The notes: a model not told the origin generated them from the letters alone. A DNA stretch of 64,000 bases from Athripsodes cinereus (GCA_947579605.1 OX388319.1:1798001-1862000), one strand, 5' to 3'. Shown: positions 24,501-45,794, counted from the stretch's first letter. Made by a program: numbers and translations.

Positions 24501-27500
24501 CACGATTTCTGCATATCCCACAAGTGGGGAAGCCAGCAGACCAGCTGCATGTAACAAAAACGTAAGCCTTCCTCTCTGTGCCAATAAAAAATTAAAACAT
24601 TCAGGATGGGTGGCAAACGTCATAGCTGAATTTGAGATGTAAAATATCTTTATTTTTTTTGAACACCTGCCTTTTACAGGACACTCGAAAACTGACGAAA
24701 GAGAGTGGGAGACCAATTCTTTGCTAGTAGCTCCGCGGAATATTTGAAAATAATTGACCAAAGAAAGAATCGCTTTATAGCTATGAATTATGATGGAATT
24801 TCAGATGACTTAGAAGATTCTCTGTCGCACAGATTCTATTAAATTAAGAATTTAGGGTTTCACATTTTTAATTTTAGCGTTTAAATTTAGGTTTGCCACC
24901 TATCCTGAATACATTATCTTTGCACATAGAGGACAGCATGTATGTTTATTACATGCAGTTGGTCTGCTGGCTACCCCATTTGTGGAATATGCTGTGATGA
25001 CATAGTATAATAAAACGCCTAGTTACATTCACAGTATATTGTATTTGTTCCAGGCTCTTGCGGCTTCATATCCTCAATGGATGAGGTGGCTATTGAGTTG
25101 GGTAAACACTGTAAAGATCTCATATCTCTTGATCTCTGGAAGACGTATTCCATCACTCCTGTTGGAGTTAATGCACTCATGGCTTGCACCAAACTGCAGG
25201 AGTTGGATTTTGGATGGTGGTAAGTTTGAAGCCCCACTTTTGGTTATTCATTCATTCTTTCTTTTTTTTATTATTTTAGCATTCTGGCCCCAAAAAGTCA
25301 ATGGTAAAGAGAGGACATATAGAGTTTCATATAAATAATAGAAAAAAAAAATTGGTGTTGCCATTTTTTAAATACTTTTCTCTATTTTGCAAAAATGTTT
25401 CTTATGGTATGTTAACTTTCAGTTTTACATTTATTACGAATGTTTGGAGTCAAAAACCTTTACTAATACCACTAAAAATTATTATACGCGCGACCAAGGT
25501 TTCAACAGGTAACCTGTCATTCTCAAGTGCAATATTTGTCAAATTGGTCACGCGTATAATAATTTTTAGTGGTATTAGTGAAGTTTTTTGACTCCAAACA
25601 TTCGTAATTATGTTTAGAAACTACCACAACGTTACCACCAAATCAATAAATAATATTTACATTTATTTCCTAAGCGAATCTGGTCATAGGCAATTGATGA
25701 ATCAAAAAACAAATACTTGCACAGTTACATTATATTCTATTGCCTTTTACTTTTTCTTACAGCTTGCAAGTCGGCAATTCCGGCGAATGGGTGTCTGAGT
25801 TGGCATCTCAGTGTCGCTCTCTCCGTAAACTGTTCCTGGGAGCTCTCCGGGCTATCAGTGACAGAGATCTGAGACCTTTAGCTACCCTGTGTCCTGATTT
25901 GGAGCAGATTGATCTCTTTGGTGTAAGAGCCATAACATCGGATATATGTGAATTGTAAGTTTGTAGTATTCCACTTGTAAGATAAGACATCACATGTTAG
26001 AAAATATAGACTTTTTAAATAAAGAGATATCTGGGTTTTGTTATAAACCCAAATATAACCTTATACACCTTTCATAGTAAGCTACTAAAAGCTTGTGTCA
26101 TGAAAGGGGAGTTTGCCGGCACCTGGTATCGAACCACAGACCCCTTGTTCATGAGGCCGAGACTCTACCTCCAGGCTACCGATGAATTTATTTTGTTAAC
26201 GTATGACATTTGGCTTCTTTGCAATGCATGATAAATTAAACTTATATAATTCATTGGTTGTTTGAATTATTGGTGTGTCATTGGTAATGTTTATGTTAAT
26301 ATATTTATGCTCCCATTGTATATTTGGGTAATTATAAGTGAACTATTTTGGTCCACAAACTGTAAAATGTTACATTGGTACTGTTTTTTGTAATTGACTG
26401 TTTGTTCTTTAGAAAGTAAAAAATAAATAAATAAATAAAAAATAATACAGTTTTCATTATAATAAATAAATAAGTTGCAATGGTTTGGACATTTGAAGCA
26501 AATGAACGAAGAAAGGATGACGAAGAGACTATATATCTGAAACTTAGATGTCTGAGAACCACAAGGCTGGAATAAGTGGATCGAATTCTCAAGAATTGTC
26601 ACATGGACGCTTGCTGAGTGAGAGAAATTGGAGTGTGTACATAACAATTGCATGAATGTGGAGGAAGCGAAAAAAGTGTGTAAAGATAAGCTAATATGGT
26701 GTTCCGGTTTCTCTGCCAAACCCACTTAGGATATGGTGTGAGAGTCTATGGATAGATAGAAAATATGTCTTGTAAATACCTACGTGTTGAGTAAACAAGG
26801 TGATCATTTGATGGTAGAGTCAGTGACAATTTAATGGTAGATCAGCTTGATGCTAGAGTCTTAGGTTATCAGTTGAAATGTCTTGAGTTCAAGTATCTTG
26901 TTTTGGTTTGATTTAATGGTCTGTGATGTTTTGTTTGCAGATTGCTTTTGAACTGCAAGAAACTAAGACTGCTGGACATCAGTTTCTGTGATCAGATCTC
27001 AGATATACAGGTGAACTCCATTACAATATAATAAAATTAAAATATATATATTTCAATTATTAAAATTTCACCAAATTATCAAGATTTGATCTCAAAAATA
27101 TTTGCAACAGGTATTTTTATTCTAAAAATTAACAAGTTTAATAATCTGTTACAAGAAGAATGTTATGAATTCTATTAAACAAAATGAAATAATGACATTT
27201 TAAAATTAGACATTAATTTTATAAATTTTCGAAATTAGCAAGCAAAACTTTGTGGAAGGACATTTTACAAAACAATAAAATTAAGGTATCACAAAACACT
27301 GTTTTACTTCCACTTCATAATTTTTTACTTATTAAGTTTGATTTTTGTTATGAGCTCAGTATAACATTGTCATTGATAATGAACAGACAATGTTCGGAAA
27401 CGTTCTGACGTTTAAACAAAGTGAAATGGAAGTAAATCAGTGTTTAGTGTTACTTTAATTTTGTCTAATATATAAAATTCTCGTGTCATGGTGTTTGTTA

Positions 27501-27918
27501 TCATACTCCGAAACGGCTGGACCGATTTTGATGAAATTTTGTTTGCTTATCGAGTAGGTCTGAGAATCCGCCAACATCTATTTTTCTTACCCCTAAAAGT
27601 TAAGGGTGGTCCACCCCAAATTTTATTATTTTATTTTTTGGACAAAATTTTTTATTTTTTTATGGTGAGTCATTGAAAAATACATACAGCACTAAATTTT
27701 CACCTTTCTACCATCAACCCCTATTTTTTAATAGCGATATTAGTAATCTAGAAATAATGTTTATGACAAAACATTTTCCGGGTCAGCTAGTTATTTTATA
27801 TTAATTATATGTTTTCTTTTAGGTTGATATGTGGCGAGAGATGTTTCCAAATGTTTCCATCAAGAGAACAATAAGATGCGAGGCTACGAACAATATTAAC
27901 CTCTTTTCATTCAGATGA
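12566..27918 (+). CDS. FBXL4: F-box and leucine-rich-repeat protein, FBXL4 orthologue (13 coding exons, complete)
   Basis: Coding exons: 12566-12781, 13282-13375, 15103-15295, 15626-15813, 19822-19964, 20887-21039, 21540-21637, 23451-23560, 24271-24429, 25054-25219, 25763-25954, 26941-27010, 27823-27918. All introns are GT-AG and phases join to 1,878 bases, 625 residues plus stop; human FBXL4 is about 621. Residues about 25-230 match the FBXL4 N-terminal discoidin-like region (VVDFSSQYGSD, ETYNPGAVVRIWAK, PYYTELDAVMLEG). The F-box is about 275-320 (HLPDETILKIFSFLDLLSLS), followed by LRRs to the C-terminus (LSWCGSY, LRLNSCRF, LDFGWC, LDISFCDQIS). In vertebrates FBXL4 is the substrate receptor of a mitochondrial-surface SCF ligase that restrains mitophagy through BNIP3/NIX. 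The start has a good context (gccATGg) with an in-frame stop at 12509. No hydrophobic targeting segment is visible after this Met. Introns are rich in mobile elements but no exon is broken. Confidence 0.95.
13480..14640 (-). mobile_element. Jockey/CR1-like LINE fragment with intact partial RT frame, in FBXL4 intron 2
   Basis: An open frame of 319 residues (14637 to 13678, minus) carries RT motifs VPQGSILGPLLFLIYINDL and IMFADDTSLL, the latter holding the catalytic Asp pair, followed by the connection region KFLGVTVDKTLQWSSHI, a CICYAKKHLDNT segment and the C-terminal RSFLCPSVRLYNKLPDTIK. The endonuclease and the start of the RT are missing, so it is a 5'-truncated insertion, antisense to FBXL4. 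Lack of stops suggests a fairly recent copy. Confidence 0.85.
16005..16130 (+). repeat. Repeat family R1, partial plus copy in FBXL4 intron 4
   Basis: It has AGATTCAAGATGGGTAGCAT, ATCATCAACCCTGAATTAAA, then CTTATCTTTTACAAAACAG and GAAATGGGATATCTATTG, matching the right two thirds of R1. Confidence 0.5.
16640..16878 (-). pseudogene. RTE-type LINE fragment, downstream half, split by a DNA transposon
   Basis: The minus strand encodes MYLSERKGVRKRGRPRTTW through VCKDRSVWRSVLSAYPTWDT-stop, the extreme C-terminus of the same RTE family as 3,850-4,307. The upstream half resumes at 19,337-19,760. The 2.46 kb between is an inserted DNA element. Confidence 0.85.
16879..19336. mobile_element. 2.46-kb DNA transposon with perfect 33-bp inverted repeats and subterminal motif array
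   Basis: Positions 16879-16911 and 19304-19336 are exact reverse complements over 33 bp (ATCGATACCTTAATTCGCAG at the tip). The motif GGAGTTACCCAAT occurs at 17075-17087, 17128-17140, 19136-19148, 19174-19186 and 19304-19316, and inverted at 16899-16911, all within about 260 bp of an end. The target duplication is TA or AT, ambiguous because the tip is palindromic. The interior has no transposase-sized ORF and contains a LINE C-terminal scrap (about 17,260-17,345, minus). It is probably non-autonomous; the superfamily is unresolved, with Tc1/mariner-like possible from the AT target. Confidence 0.85.
19337..19760 (-). pseudogene. RTE-type LINE fragment, upstream half
   Basis: The minus strand encodes EWVYIDCSGQRLQTKLAKFY, NTILVPSLTYASETWTWLKK, RRMVGKTLRDRAKNEDIRRM and LRWFGHVERMNEVRMTKR, stopping exactly where the 2.46-kb element begins. 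It continues the 16,640-16,878 half. The orientation is antisense to FBXL4. Confidence 0.85.
22143..22285 (+). repeat. Dispersed repeat sharing sequence with 58,395-58,530
   Basis: GCCAATACAGGTGCATTGTA, CCTAGTGGGGCAGCAACACC and CAACGCATTGTTAATTGTT appear here and, reverse-complemented, at about 58,470-58,530. It ends in AATAAAGAAATTTGAA, resembling a retroelement 3' end. Confidence 0.6.
22293..23167. repeat. Seven-copy tandem array of a 125-bp unit in FBXL4 intron 7
   Basis: CCATCATAGACACTTTTATT starts at 22293, 22418, 22543, 22668, 22793, 22918 and 23043, giving an exact 125-bp period over 875 bp. Copies differ at only a few bases: copy 2 has GACTC instead of GACAC, and copies 3 and 5 have AACACAG instead of AACATAG. 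The alternation in copies 3-6 suggests amplification of a two-unit block. The array lies wholly within an intron. Confidence 0.97.
23168..23345 (-). pseudogene. Possible LINE C-terminal scrap next to the 125-bp array
   Basis: The minus strand reads ALDCPRITWQKQMSDWYIEK then VPVSLENAVATKMDI-stop, in the style of a LINE protein C-terminus (PRITW..Q..DW). It abuts the tandem array and may be the element from which the array grew. Confidence 0.4.
24505..24745 (+). repeat. Repeat family R1, plus copy in FBXL4 intron 9
   Basis: CATATCCCACAAGTGGGGAA, CAGACCAGCTGCATGTAACA, CATTCAGGATGGGTGGCAAA and CACCTGCCTTTTACAGGACA are all present; one of the cleanest copies. Confidence 0.85.
24885..25005 (-). 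repeat. Repeat family R1, truncated minus copy in FBXL4 intron 9
   Basis: It runs GTTTGCCACCTATCCTGAAT, then AGGACAGCATGTATGTTTAT, GCAGTTGGTCTGCTGGCTAC and GTGGAATATGCTGTGATG. It is inverted relative to the copy at 24,505, so the two could pair. Confidence 0.75.
25433..25608. mobile_element. Foldback MITE with ~68-bp inverted arms in FBXL4 intron 10
   Basis: The left arm, from ATTACGAATGTTTGGAGTCA through ATACCACTAAAAATTATTAT to ACGCGCGACC, is matched by the reverse complement of the right arm with a few mismatches. The short centre contains TTTCAACAGGTAACCTGTCA. No ORF. The structure is a palindromic MITE. Confidence 0.85.
26022..26188 (-). repeat. tRNA-headed SINE (SINE1), minus copy in FBXL4 intron 11
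   Basis: Same order as the 10,491 copy, reversed: GAGATATCTGGGTTTTGTTA, CTTTCATAGTAAGCTACTAA, GGGGAGTTTGCCGGCACCTG, a B box reading GGTTCGATACC on minus, and an A-box-like TAGCCTGGAGG near 26,180. Confidence 0.8.
26478..26760 (+). pseudogene. RTE-type LINE C-terminal fragment, heavily decayed
   Basis: Frames shift repeatedly but the order is recognisable: CAATGGTTTGGACATTTGAA (WFGHL), ACGAAGAGACTATATATCTG (TKRLYI), TGAGAACCACAAGGCTGGAA, then GCATGAATGTGGAGGAAGCG (CMNVEEA). It ends at a degraded PTWDTA-like region. Confidence 0.65.
27288..27456. mobile_element. Small foldback element in FBXL4 intron 12
   Basis: ACACTGTTTTACTTCCACTT at the left and AAATGGAAGTAAATCAGTGT at the right are inverted copies. 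The centre contains GAACAGACAATGTTCGGAAA. Similar foldbacks with a GTCCGAAA-type centre lie at 14,860 and 37,582. Confidence 0.6.
27464..27790 (+). mobile_element. Helitron-like non-autonomous element in FBXL4 intron 12
   Basis: It starts TCTAATATATAAAATTCTCG (5' TC) and ends CCGGGTCAGCTAG before T, the CTAG-type 3' end of Helitrons. The interior has CGAAACGGCTGGACCGATTT, which I recall as common in lepidopteran Helitrons. There is no terminal inverted repeat, as expected. The 5' flanking base is G rather than the usual A, so the exact left end is uncertain. Confidence 0.6.
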
Positions 27919-27973
27919 TATTGGATACAACGTTATCTTTACTCGTTGAATTGATATTTCACATCTCATGAGT

Positions 27974-27979
27974 AATAAA
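27974..27979 (+). terminator. Polyadenylation signal of FBXL4
   Basis: AATAAA 56 bases after the TGA stop, followed by a T-rich stretch from about 28,000. It implies a short 3' UTR. Confidence 0.75.
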
Positions 27980-28156
27980 AGCATCTCGTGAAATGCATTT
28001 ATTAATTCTTTCTTAGTGTTATGTGGAATATTGTCAAATATTTTTTTCAAATCATTCTATACCATGGTGGGGTCAAGTTCGTGAAACTTATATCATAGAT
28101 ATTTGGAGAAAAAGTCAACGGATTACTATCCTACTGCCGTGCTAAGTAAAAATACA

Positions 28157-28735
28157 ATTGTGTCAGAATCGCAGTACAAGTTTGAAACTACTTTTTTTGT
28201 GTATTTCTTCAAGCATTAAAAAACAAACATGCCACAGTCGTCACAAATATCTCAGGTATTCAATAATTTTCGAAATATTTTACATACATACATACTATCA
28301 CGCCGCTTCCTTCACGGGGTAGGCAGAAAGGATCGAGCGCCACTTCCTTCTATCCTTGCATACATCTTTCGATTCCGTCACTGTCATACAATTCCTCACG
28401 CATGCTCTCCTGTTCAATGTGCTCAACACGTGACCGTCCTGCAGGATTTGATTGAAATGATCTTGCCATTTGATCCTCGGACGTCCACGTCTCCAAGCAC
28501 CATTCCTCTCAGCCGAATACATCTTGGTCATTCTGTCCTCATTCATTCTTTCCACGTGCCCAAACCATCTTAACTTATTCACATTCATCCTTGTCCGAAA
28601 TATTTTTCCTATTAATAAATTAATTTAGATATTTGTGATGACTGTGGCATGTTTGTTTTTTCATACTTGAAAAATATGCACAAAAAGGTAGTTTCAAACT
28701 TGGACTGCGATTCTGACATAATTGTGTTTTGGTAA
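28157..28735. mobile_element. Foldback element with an RTE fragment in its loop
   Basis: The left arm (about 28,157-28,250: TGTCAGAATCGCAGTACAAG, AACATGCCACAGTCGTCACA) is inverted in the right arm (about 28,628-28,725: TTTGTGATGACTGTGGCATG, CTTGGACTGCGATTCTGACA). Inside lies an RTE-type LINE insertion at 28,281-28,598 flanked by CGAAATATTTT on both sides. Confidence 0.8.
28281..28598 (-). pseudogene. RTE-type LINE fragment with 11-bp target duplication
   Basis: The minus strand encodes VNKLRWFGHVERMNEDRMTK, RGRPRIKWQDHFNQILQDGH and VCKDRRKWRSILSAYP in one frame to a stop. On the minus strand the copy ends in a (TATG)n tail, typical of RTE retroposition. CGAAATATTTT at 28,270-28,280 and 28,599-28,609 is the target duplication. 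Confidence 0.85.
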
Positions 28736-29209
28736 TTGCTGTGTTCTGTGTTCTTACTTAGCAGAGGCAGCCTACATTGTCAGAACACAACATATGACAA
28801 TAGCCATATGTGGCTCAAACTTCGTATAAGCCAATGTCTGCAAAGCAAGAATCCACCAATTACTCATTTTGACTGACTGGTTCGGAACGCATCAATTATT
28901 GACATTCCTCCCAACTGTTGGGCTCTTTGACTCAATTGTGAGAAAGTGTTCATATTCTGGACAACCCAAAATAGTTCTTCAATGTTCCTTACACCTTTAA
29001 GTTTAGTAATCACCCTGTTTCATCATATAACCATTTTATAAAGTGATTCTTAGTATCAAATATTAAAATTCGGTACTTAAAGAATAATATCACATGCCAA
29101 TAAAAAATCCAAACAATTTTAATGTCCTAATGAAGAGTTTTTTAAGAGTATGCCTAAATAAAAATGTTCACACATACCTACCTCTTTTTGAATATGCAAC
29201 GACAATTTA

Positions 29210-29663
29210 CTTTTTTGAAACGTGGATATGGTTGAAGAAGGACGAAAGTGGAATAAATGCTGTGGAGATGAGATCGCTGAGGAAGATGGTTGGTAAAACG
29301 TTGCGTGATAGAGTGAGGAATGAGGATATTAGAAGAATGAGCGGATGCAAGAGGAGTGTTGTGGATAGAATGCGTGTAAATAAATTGAGATGGTTTGGTC
29401 ATGTGGAACAAATGGAAGAGGAAAGAATGACAAAGAGGAAATACTTGGCTGAAAGGAGGGGTGTGAGGAAGCGCGGGCATCCGAGAACTACATGGCTTGA
29501 ACATGTATATCAAATTCTCAAGGACGGCCGTGTTTTGAGTAAAAGAAATCAACGTGCGTACATGAGAAATTGCATGACTGTGTGCATGAGGCGAAAGAAG
29601 TATGTAAGGATAGATCTAATTGGCGTTCCGTTCTCTGCCTACCCCACTTGGGATACGGCGTGA
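29210..29663 (+). pseudogene. RTE-type LINE RT C-terminal fragment
   Basis: It contains FETWIWLKKDESGINAVEM, KMVGKTLRDRVRNEDIRRMS, VNKLRWFGHVEQMEEERMTK and KRGHPRTTWLEHVYQILKD, then a one-base frame wobble near the end before SAYPTWDTA-stop. It is closest to the 3,850 copy and lacks the FADD region. Confidence 0.82.
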
Positions 29664-29949
29664 GGGAATAGATAGATTGATTTAACCCCGGTTTGCTCAG
29701 AGTAGGGATAATTGCGATCTATCAAAAAAGCTTTTAAAGAGTGTGTACAATGATATTAAGTTAATTTAATTCCATTTATTGCAATAGGTATATCTTATTG
29801 TTAAAACCTAGGCAATATTATTATAAATACTCATTTTTATATTAAGCCAATATTTTTACAATAAATATCTATATGAAAAAATTTACAGCGTTTTTAATCA
29901 TTGTAATATTAAATTTACACATTCTCAAAGACGCATTATAAATTGGATA

Positions 29950-30520
29950 AGAATAGTGCAATATGGCATTCCGCCCTCTCTGCCTATGCCAGTTGGGACA
30001 CGGCATGAGGGTGTTTAATTTTTATATTATTTCACAAGTTTTATGTGACTATAGTCAAAAAAATATCTGCATACCAATGCCGCGGTTGCTGAGGATGGTT
30101 GTTTTCGACAAATGCATTTATTATGTGATATAACCCCAAGATACTAAGCTTTGAAAACAAATGTCTTAGAAGGATTTTGGATGTCAAATGGTATGAACAT
30201 GTCACAAATGATGCTCTAATACAGGAGAGACGATGATCCTGGCTGGGTCATGTTCTGAGAATGCACAATGATAGTTGGGCAAAAAGAGCACTGTTATCCT
30301 TTCAGTCGGCCCGGACGTCCCTTGCACAATACACCGTTCCTATGACGATATTAGAGCGCAGGTGGCTAGATCAAATCCTCAAGGTCGGCCGCGTGTTGAG
30401 TAAGAGAAATCGGCATGCATGTATGAAAAACTGAAAGAAGTTTGTAAGGATATATCTATATGACGTTCCGTTCTTTCTGTCTACCCCTCCTGGGACATGG
30501 CGTGAGGGTATAGATAGATA
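29950..30520 (+). pseudogene. Scattered RTE C-terminal scraps
   Basis: GGCATTCCGCCCTCTCTGCC and GTTGGGACACGGCATGAGGG near 29,960-30,015, and CAAATCCTCAAGGTCGGCCG through GTAAGGATATATCTATATGA at about 30,330-30,520, are pieces of the same family's end. Neither is open. Confidence 0.55.
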
Positions 30521-30988
30521 GATATAATAATAAATAGTCAAAAGAAAATGTCAGTTATGGATTTTGAGTCAAGAAATAAAATTAGCAATTGACAAAAAAT
30601 AGTTAATGAATGTCAATAATAAAAACATAAAATTTGAATAGATTAAATTGAATAAAACACTACACAATTTGGAAAGAGAGATAAAAATTTATTAAGATGA
30701 GATGAAGATAAAACAATGTGAAAGATATCAGTGAACAATTTAAAGACTTAAAGAATATTAGTATAAAAATAAACCTTAGAATATTTCAAAATTAATTAAT
30801 AATGATTAATACGTCAACATATTATATTAAAATTACACAATATTATAATTATAAACAATTATTTTTAAACATAATTATTATAATTATTTTTAAATTATAT
30901 TAGAATCGCCCAATTTTTTACCCCGTAGATTGTCCTGTAAAAAGGTGGCGCAGTATAATATGTCATATTAATGTGTAATATTTCTTCT

Positions 30989-42525
<11,537 letters not shown>

Positions 42526-42551
42526 TCAAATAGGCCGGCGTTATTACTACC

Positions 42552-43627
42552 CAGGGTTGCCAAAATTACCTGCATTTTGCCAAAAAAAAAATAAGTATAC
42601 CGAATCTTACTTTTCATAATAGACCATTAAAGGATGACGTCACAGAAAAATCCTTGAGGGGCATCAGGCATCCCAACACAACACATTCACAGTGTTTACG
42701 GTGTAATATTAGGTGGGACGCCTAAAGAATAGATACCTAATAATAAAAAAAAACTGTCAGTGTCGATTTTGTTATAATTTTGTCGTCTGACTTTCTTTTT
42801 TTCTCTTATGGCATAACATCCTACAAGTATGATTTGCGCAATTTGATTGTTTGCCCCCCACGCAAAAGCAAATCCATAGACAAGACCACGTGACCTTTAA
42901 TGGTCTATAGACCATTAAAGGATGACGTCACAGAAAAATCCTTGAGGGGCATCAGGCATCCCAACACAACACATTCACAGTGTTTACGGTGTAATATTAG
43001 GTGGGACGCCTAAAGAATAGATACCTAATAATAAAAAAAAACTGTCAGTGTCGATTTTGTTATAATTTTGTCGTCTGACTTTCTTTTTTTCTCTTATGGC
43101 ATAACATCCTACAAGTATGATTTGCGCAATTTGATTGTTTGCCCCCCACGCAAAAGCAAATCCATAGACAAGACCACGTGACCTTTAATGGTCTATTCTC
43201 TGTTTCATATTAAAATTTCTACCCCCCCGTCGTTAAATTTTCGAAATGGTATAGGAATTTGGAAAAACTCTTCCGTGTTTTTAAAGGATATTTTCTCACA
43301 GTACCTTTTTCAAAATGTAACGGGTATTTGTACCGGCTATTAATTAGGACCGGATACATTAGGAATGTTAATATTTCTACCCCCCCGTCGCAAAATTTTC
43401 GAAATTCCTTGGTTTTTTTAATGAATATCTTTTATAATAATACAGTACCTTTTTTACAATAACGGGTATTTGTACCGATATTTTTTTTAATGTCAATACC
43501 AGGTACATTATGTATAAGTATAAGTTTTGATTTTAAATTACCGTACGGTAATTTATTAAATTTATTACCGTACGGGGAATGAAATTACCGTACAAATACG
43601 GTAATTACCGTACATCTAGCAACACTG
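42552..43627. mobile_element. hAT-like element E5 (TACGGTAAT words) directly upstream of amylase A
   Basis: The left end CAGGGTTGCCAAAATTACC and reversed right end CAGTGTTGCTAGATG are imperfect inverted repeats. The flanks TTACTACC (42544-42551) and TTTCTACT (43628-43635) agree at 6 of 8 positions, a decayed target duplication. TACGGTAATT/ATTACCGTAC words crowd 43,540-43,615. Two core copies containing TTTCTACCCCCCCGTCG and AAATTTTCGAAAT match the E2/E4 core in reverse. A tandem MITE pair occupies 42,620-43,195; without it the element is about 500 bp, like E1-E4. Confidence 0.7.
42620..43195. mobile_element. Tandem pair of identical 288-bp MITEs inside E5
   Basis: TAGACCATTAAAGG begins at 42620 and 42908, and CCTTTAATGGTCTA closes each unit at 42907 and 43195. 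By eye the two units are identical. The TA flanks and the 12-bp inverted terminus GACCATTAAAGG point to a TA-target MITE. Each unit holds TGACGTCA (42635-42642, 42923-42930) and CACGTG (42887-42892, 43175-43180). A tandem segmental duplication, or an assembly artefact, would explain the identity. Confidence 0.9.
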
Positions 43628-43894
43628 TTTCTACTCCTAAACCGCCATTAGTGTCAAAATTTTTGAATTTTGCTTTTTTTTTGTTATTTACCATAAACAA
43701 TCCAAGGTAAATAAATATATTTTTGAATTTTTTTCCTTTTCAAAATGGAACATAATATACTGAGAAAACAATATTTTCAATGTATTCCGTTACTTTTTGT
43801 GTATCCATATTGAATGAATTGATAAAACTTTAATATTTTTTACACACTACATACTCGTATTTATTTTTATTTCTTGTTTCGTCTCTTAATGAGA

Positions 43895-44460
43895 CATTAT
43901 CCGTTGCCGTGGAGGTGAAGTGATCCAAGCCACACTTTTTTGAAAAATGAGTTAAGTATGCAGTTTTGTTCAGAAAACCACGGAGAACATAGTGGTGAAG
44001 AGAAATAAGTGATTTGATATTCCTAAAGGGCATTTTTGGAAGATTGTGAAGAGATGTTAAGTGTTTTTACATAATTTCAAGTGTGTGTTAGAGCATTTCA
44101 CTAACAAATAGTTCAATTAAATTATAGAAGTGAAAAGATCCAAGCCGCATAGCGCGTAACTTTCCAACAACTTTTTTACTGGTGGATCTTTCTCAGCTAC
44201 AGTGGTGAAATAACCCAAGTGATAAATTCGTGTTTACTTCTAAAATATAAAAATTCTTTAATATTTTGTTATTTATATTAGTGAAATACATATGTGATCA
44301 GGAATATTGTGTAAAATTTTTAGCGAAATCCATGAAAAAAATAACTTAGTTATTGTAAGATTAGTATTTTCGGATGCGACAGCGTAACTTCAAACACGCA
44401 TTTTCTCGGAATGTCTGTCTTGTGGGTTGGATCACTTCACATCCACGGCAACGTCATGTT
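43895..44460. repeat. Element with ~32-bp inverted ends
   Basis: GTTGCCGTGGAGGTGAAGTG and ATCCAAGCCACA at about 43,903-43,936 recur inverted at 44,420-44,455 (GTGGGTTGGATCACTTCACA, TCCACGGCAAC). Internal GATCCAAGCCGC-like words repeat. It is an unclassified foldback-like element with no ORF. Confidence 0.6.
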
Positions 44461-44479
44461 TCATTATGTTTCTATAACA

Positions 44480-44790
44480 TGAAAACGAAGAGGTGGTCAT
44501 CAGGGAAGGCGAAAGAAGGCAACTCCTTAAAAGAATCAGCCAACAACGAGCTAACTGGATTGACCACAACATCAGGCACCCACAAGGCCTGTTCATCACC
44601 ATCGCGGAGGGCAGGACAGAAGGCAGAATTAATGGTAGAGGACGACCAAGAGACACCTATATGAACCAACTGAAGAAGTACATGAACTGTGCACAAACGT
44701 AGAATTATTAAAGAGACTAGCTGAAAATAGAGAGGAATGGAGAAGAAAATCCAAACAGACCAATCCAATGGATTGAAACCCACTATATTA
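44480..44790 (+). pseudogene. RTE-type LINE C-terminal fragment, third family
   Basis: The plus strand reads EGERRQLLKRISQQRANWID, HNIRHPQGLFITIAEGRTEG and RGRPRDTYMNQLKKYMN, then a frameshift before the NREEWRR-like region. It is related to 9,300-9,770. Confidence 0.75.
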
Positions 44791-44799
44791 ATATAGCTG

Positions 44800-45297
44800 T
44801 TCCGAGCAGCGCAGGACAGGGACAAGTTCGCCGAGGTGATCGCCAACGTTGGGGGGGACCCGACAAGGCACTTAAAGAAGAAGATATTAATATAATATGA
44901 TAAAGTTTCGTTATTTTAATCATACTGACATATAAAATTACAGTTTTTGAATAGGTATTTAATAATTATGAGAAATAACTTTACTTTTTTCAATTCCTTT
45001 TACATATGTATTTAAATGAAATAAAACATTGTTTTCTGTTTAGCTTCTTTTTTTACCGATTCGTAAAATATTCTTAAACTTTGTGGTTGTTATCATAAAA
45101 CGGCGCAGCTGTGATAATGTGGTTTCCTCATATAAATAATATTTATTTACTTGGTGGTTTTATGTAACAGTAATAATTTAATTATGTATTTTGAATTGAT
45201 TGAAATACATACATAGTGTTTTTGCAAAGAGTCTTGATCTTGATACAATACGAGCTTCTTGGAGAGGCAACTGCATTATTTGATATTGTTAATTAGG
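44800..45297. other. No recognisable gene
   Basis: AT-rich spacer between amylase A and amylase B. Confidence 0.3.
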
Positions 45298-45535
45298 GCT
45301 TGTTCCGTGGATCACCCGGCAAAGAACTGGTCTCCCACTCTTTTTTGTAAGTTTTCGAGTGTCCTGTAAAAGCTGGTGTTCGAAGAAAAAAAAAAAAGGA
45401 AGAATTTAACATCTTAAATCCAGCGATTGAGATTTGCTATTCATCCTGAATTTCTTAATACTTAACTGGCACGGAGAGGACAACTTGTATGTTCATTACA
45501 TGATGCTTGTCTGCTTGCTACCCTACTTGTGCATA
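45298..45535 (-). repeat. Repeat family R1, minus copy downstream of amylase B
   Basis: CCGTGGATCACCCGGCAAAG, CTGGTCTCCCACTCTTTTTT, GTTTTCGAGTGTCCTGTAAA and TTTGCTATTCATCCTGAAT in order. It starts about 260 bases beyond the amylase B stop. Confidence 0.82.
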
Positions 45536-45712
45536 CGTTTGTTTTAAGGGCATACGTATTAAATGTAGGATATTAATAAGAAAAACAAATTCTTGTATAT
45601 TTTTCTCACTTTTCAATTTTATTGTGCGATCAAATATCAAAAAGATTTACGAAATACAAATATATGGCCACATGACTTATTAAGTAATACATTTCAATTA
45701 ATACATAAATAT

Positions 45713-45718
45713 TTTATT
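45713..45718 (-). terminator. Polyadenylation signal of amylase B
   Basis: AATAAA on the minus strand, about 77 bases beyond the stop at 45795. Confidence 0.7.
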
Positions 45719-45794
45719 CCAACTAAAGGTTTTGAAGATTCATAAATAGGTAAATAAATAAGTATAAATAGCGAAATTAACAAAATATTGCAGT

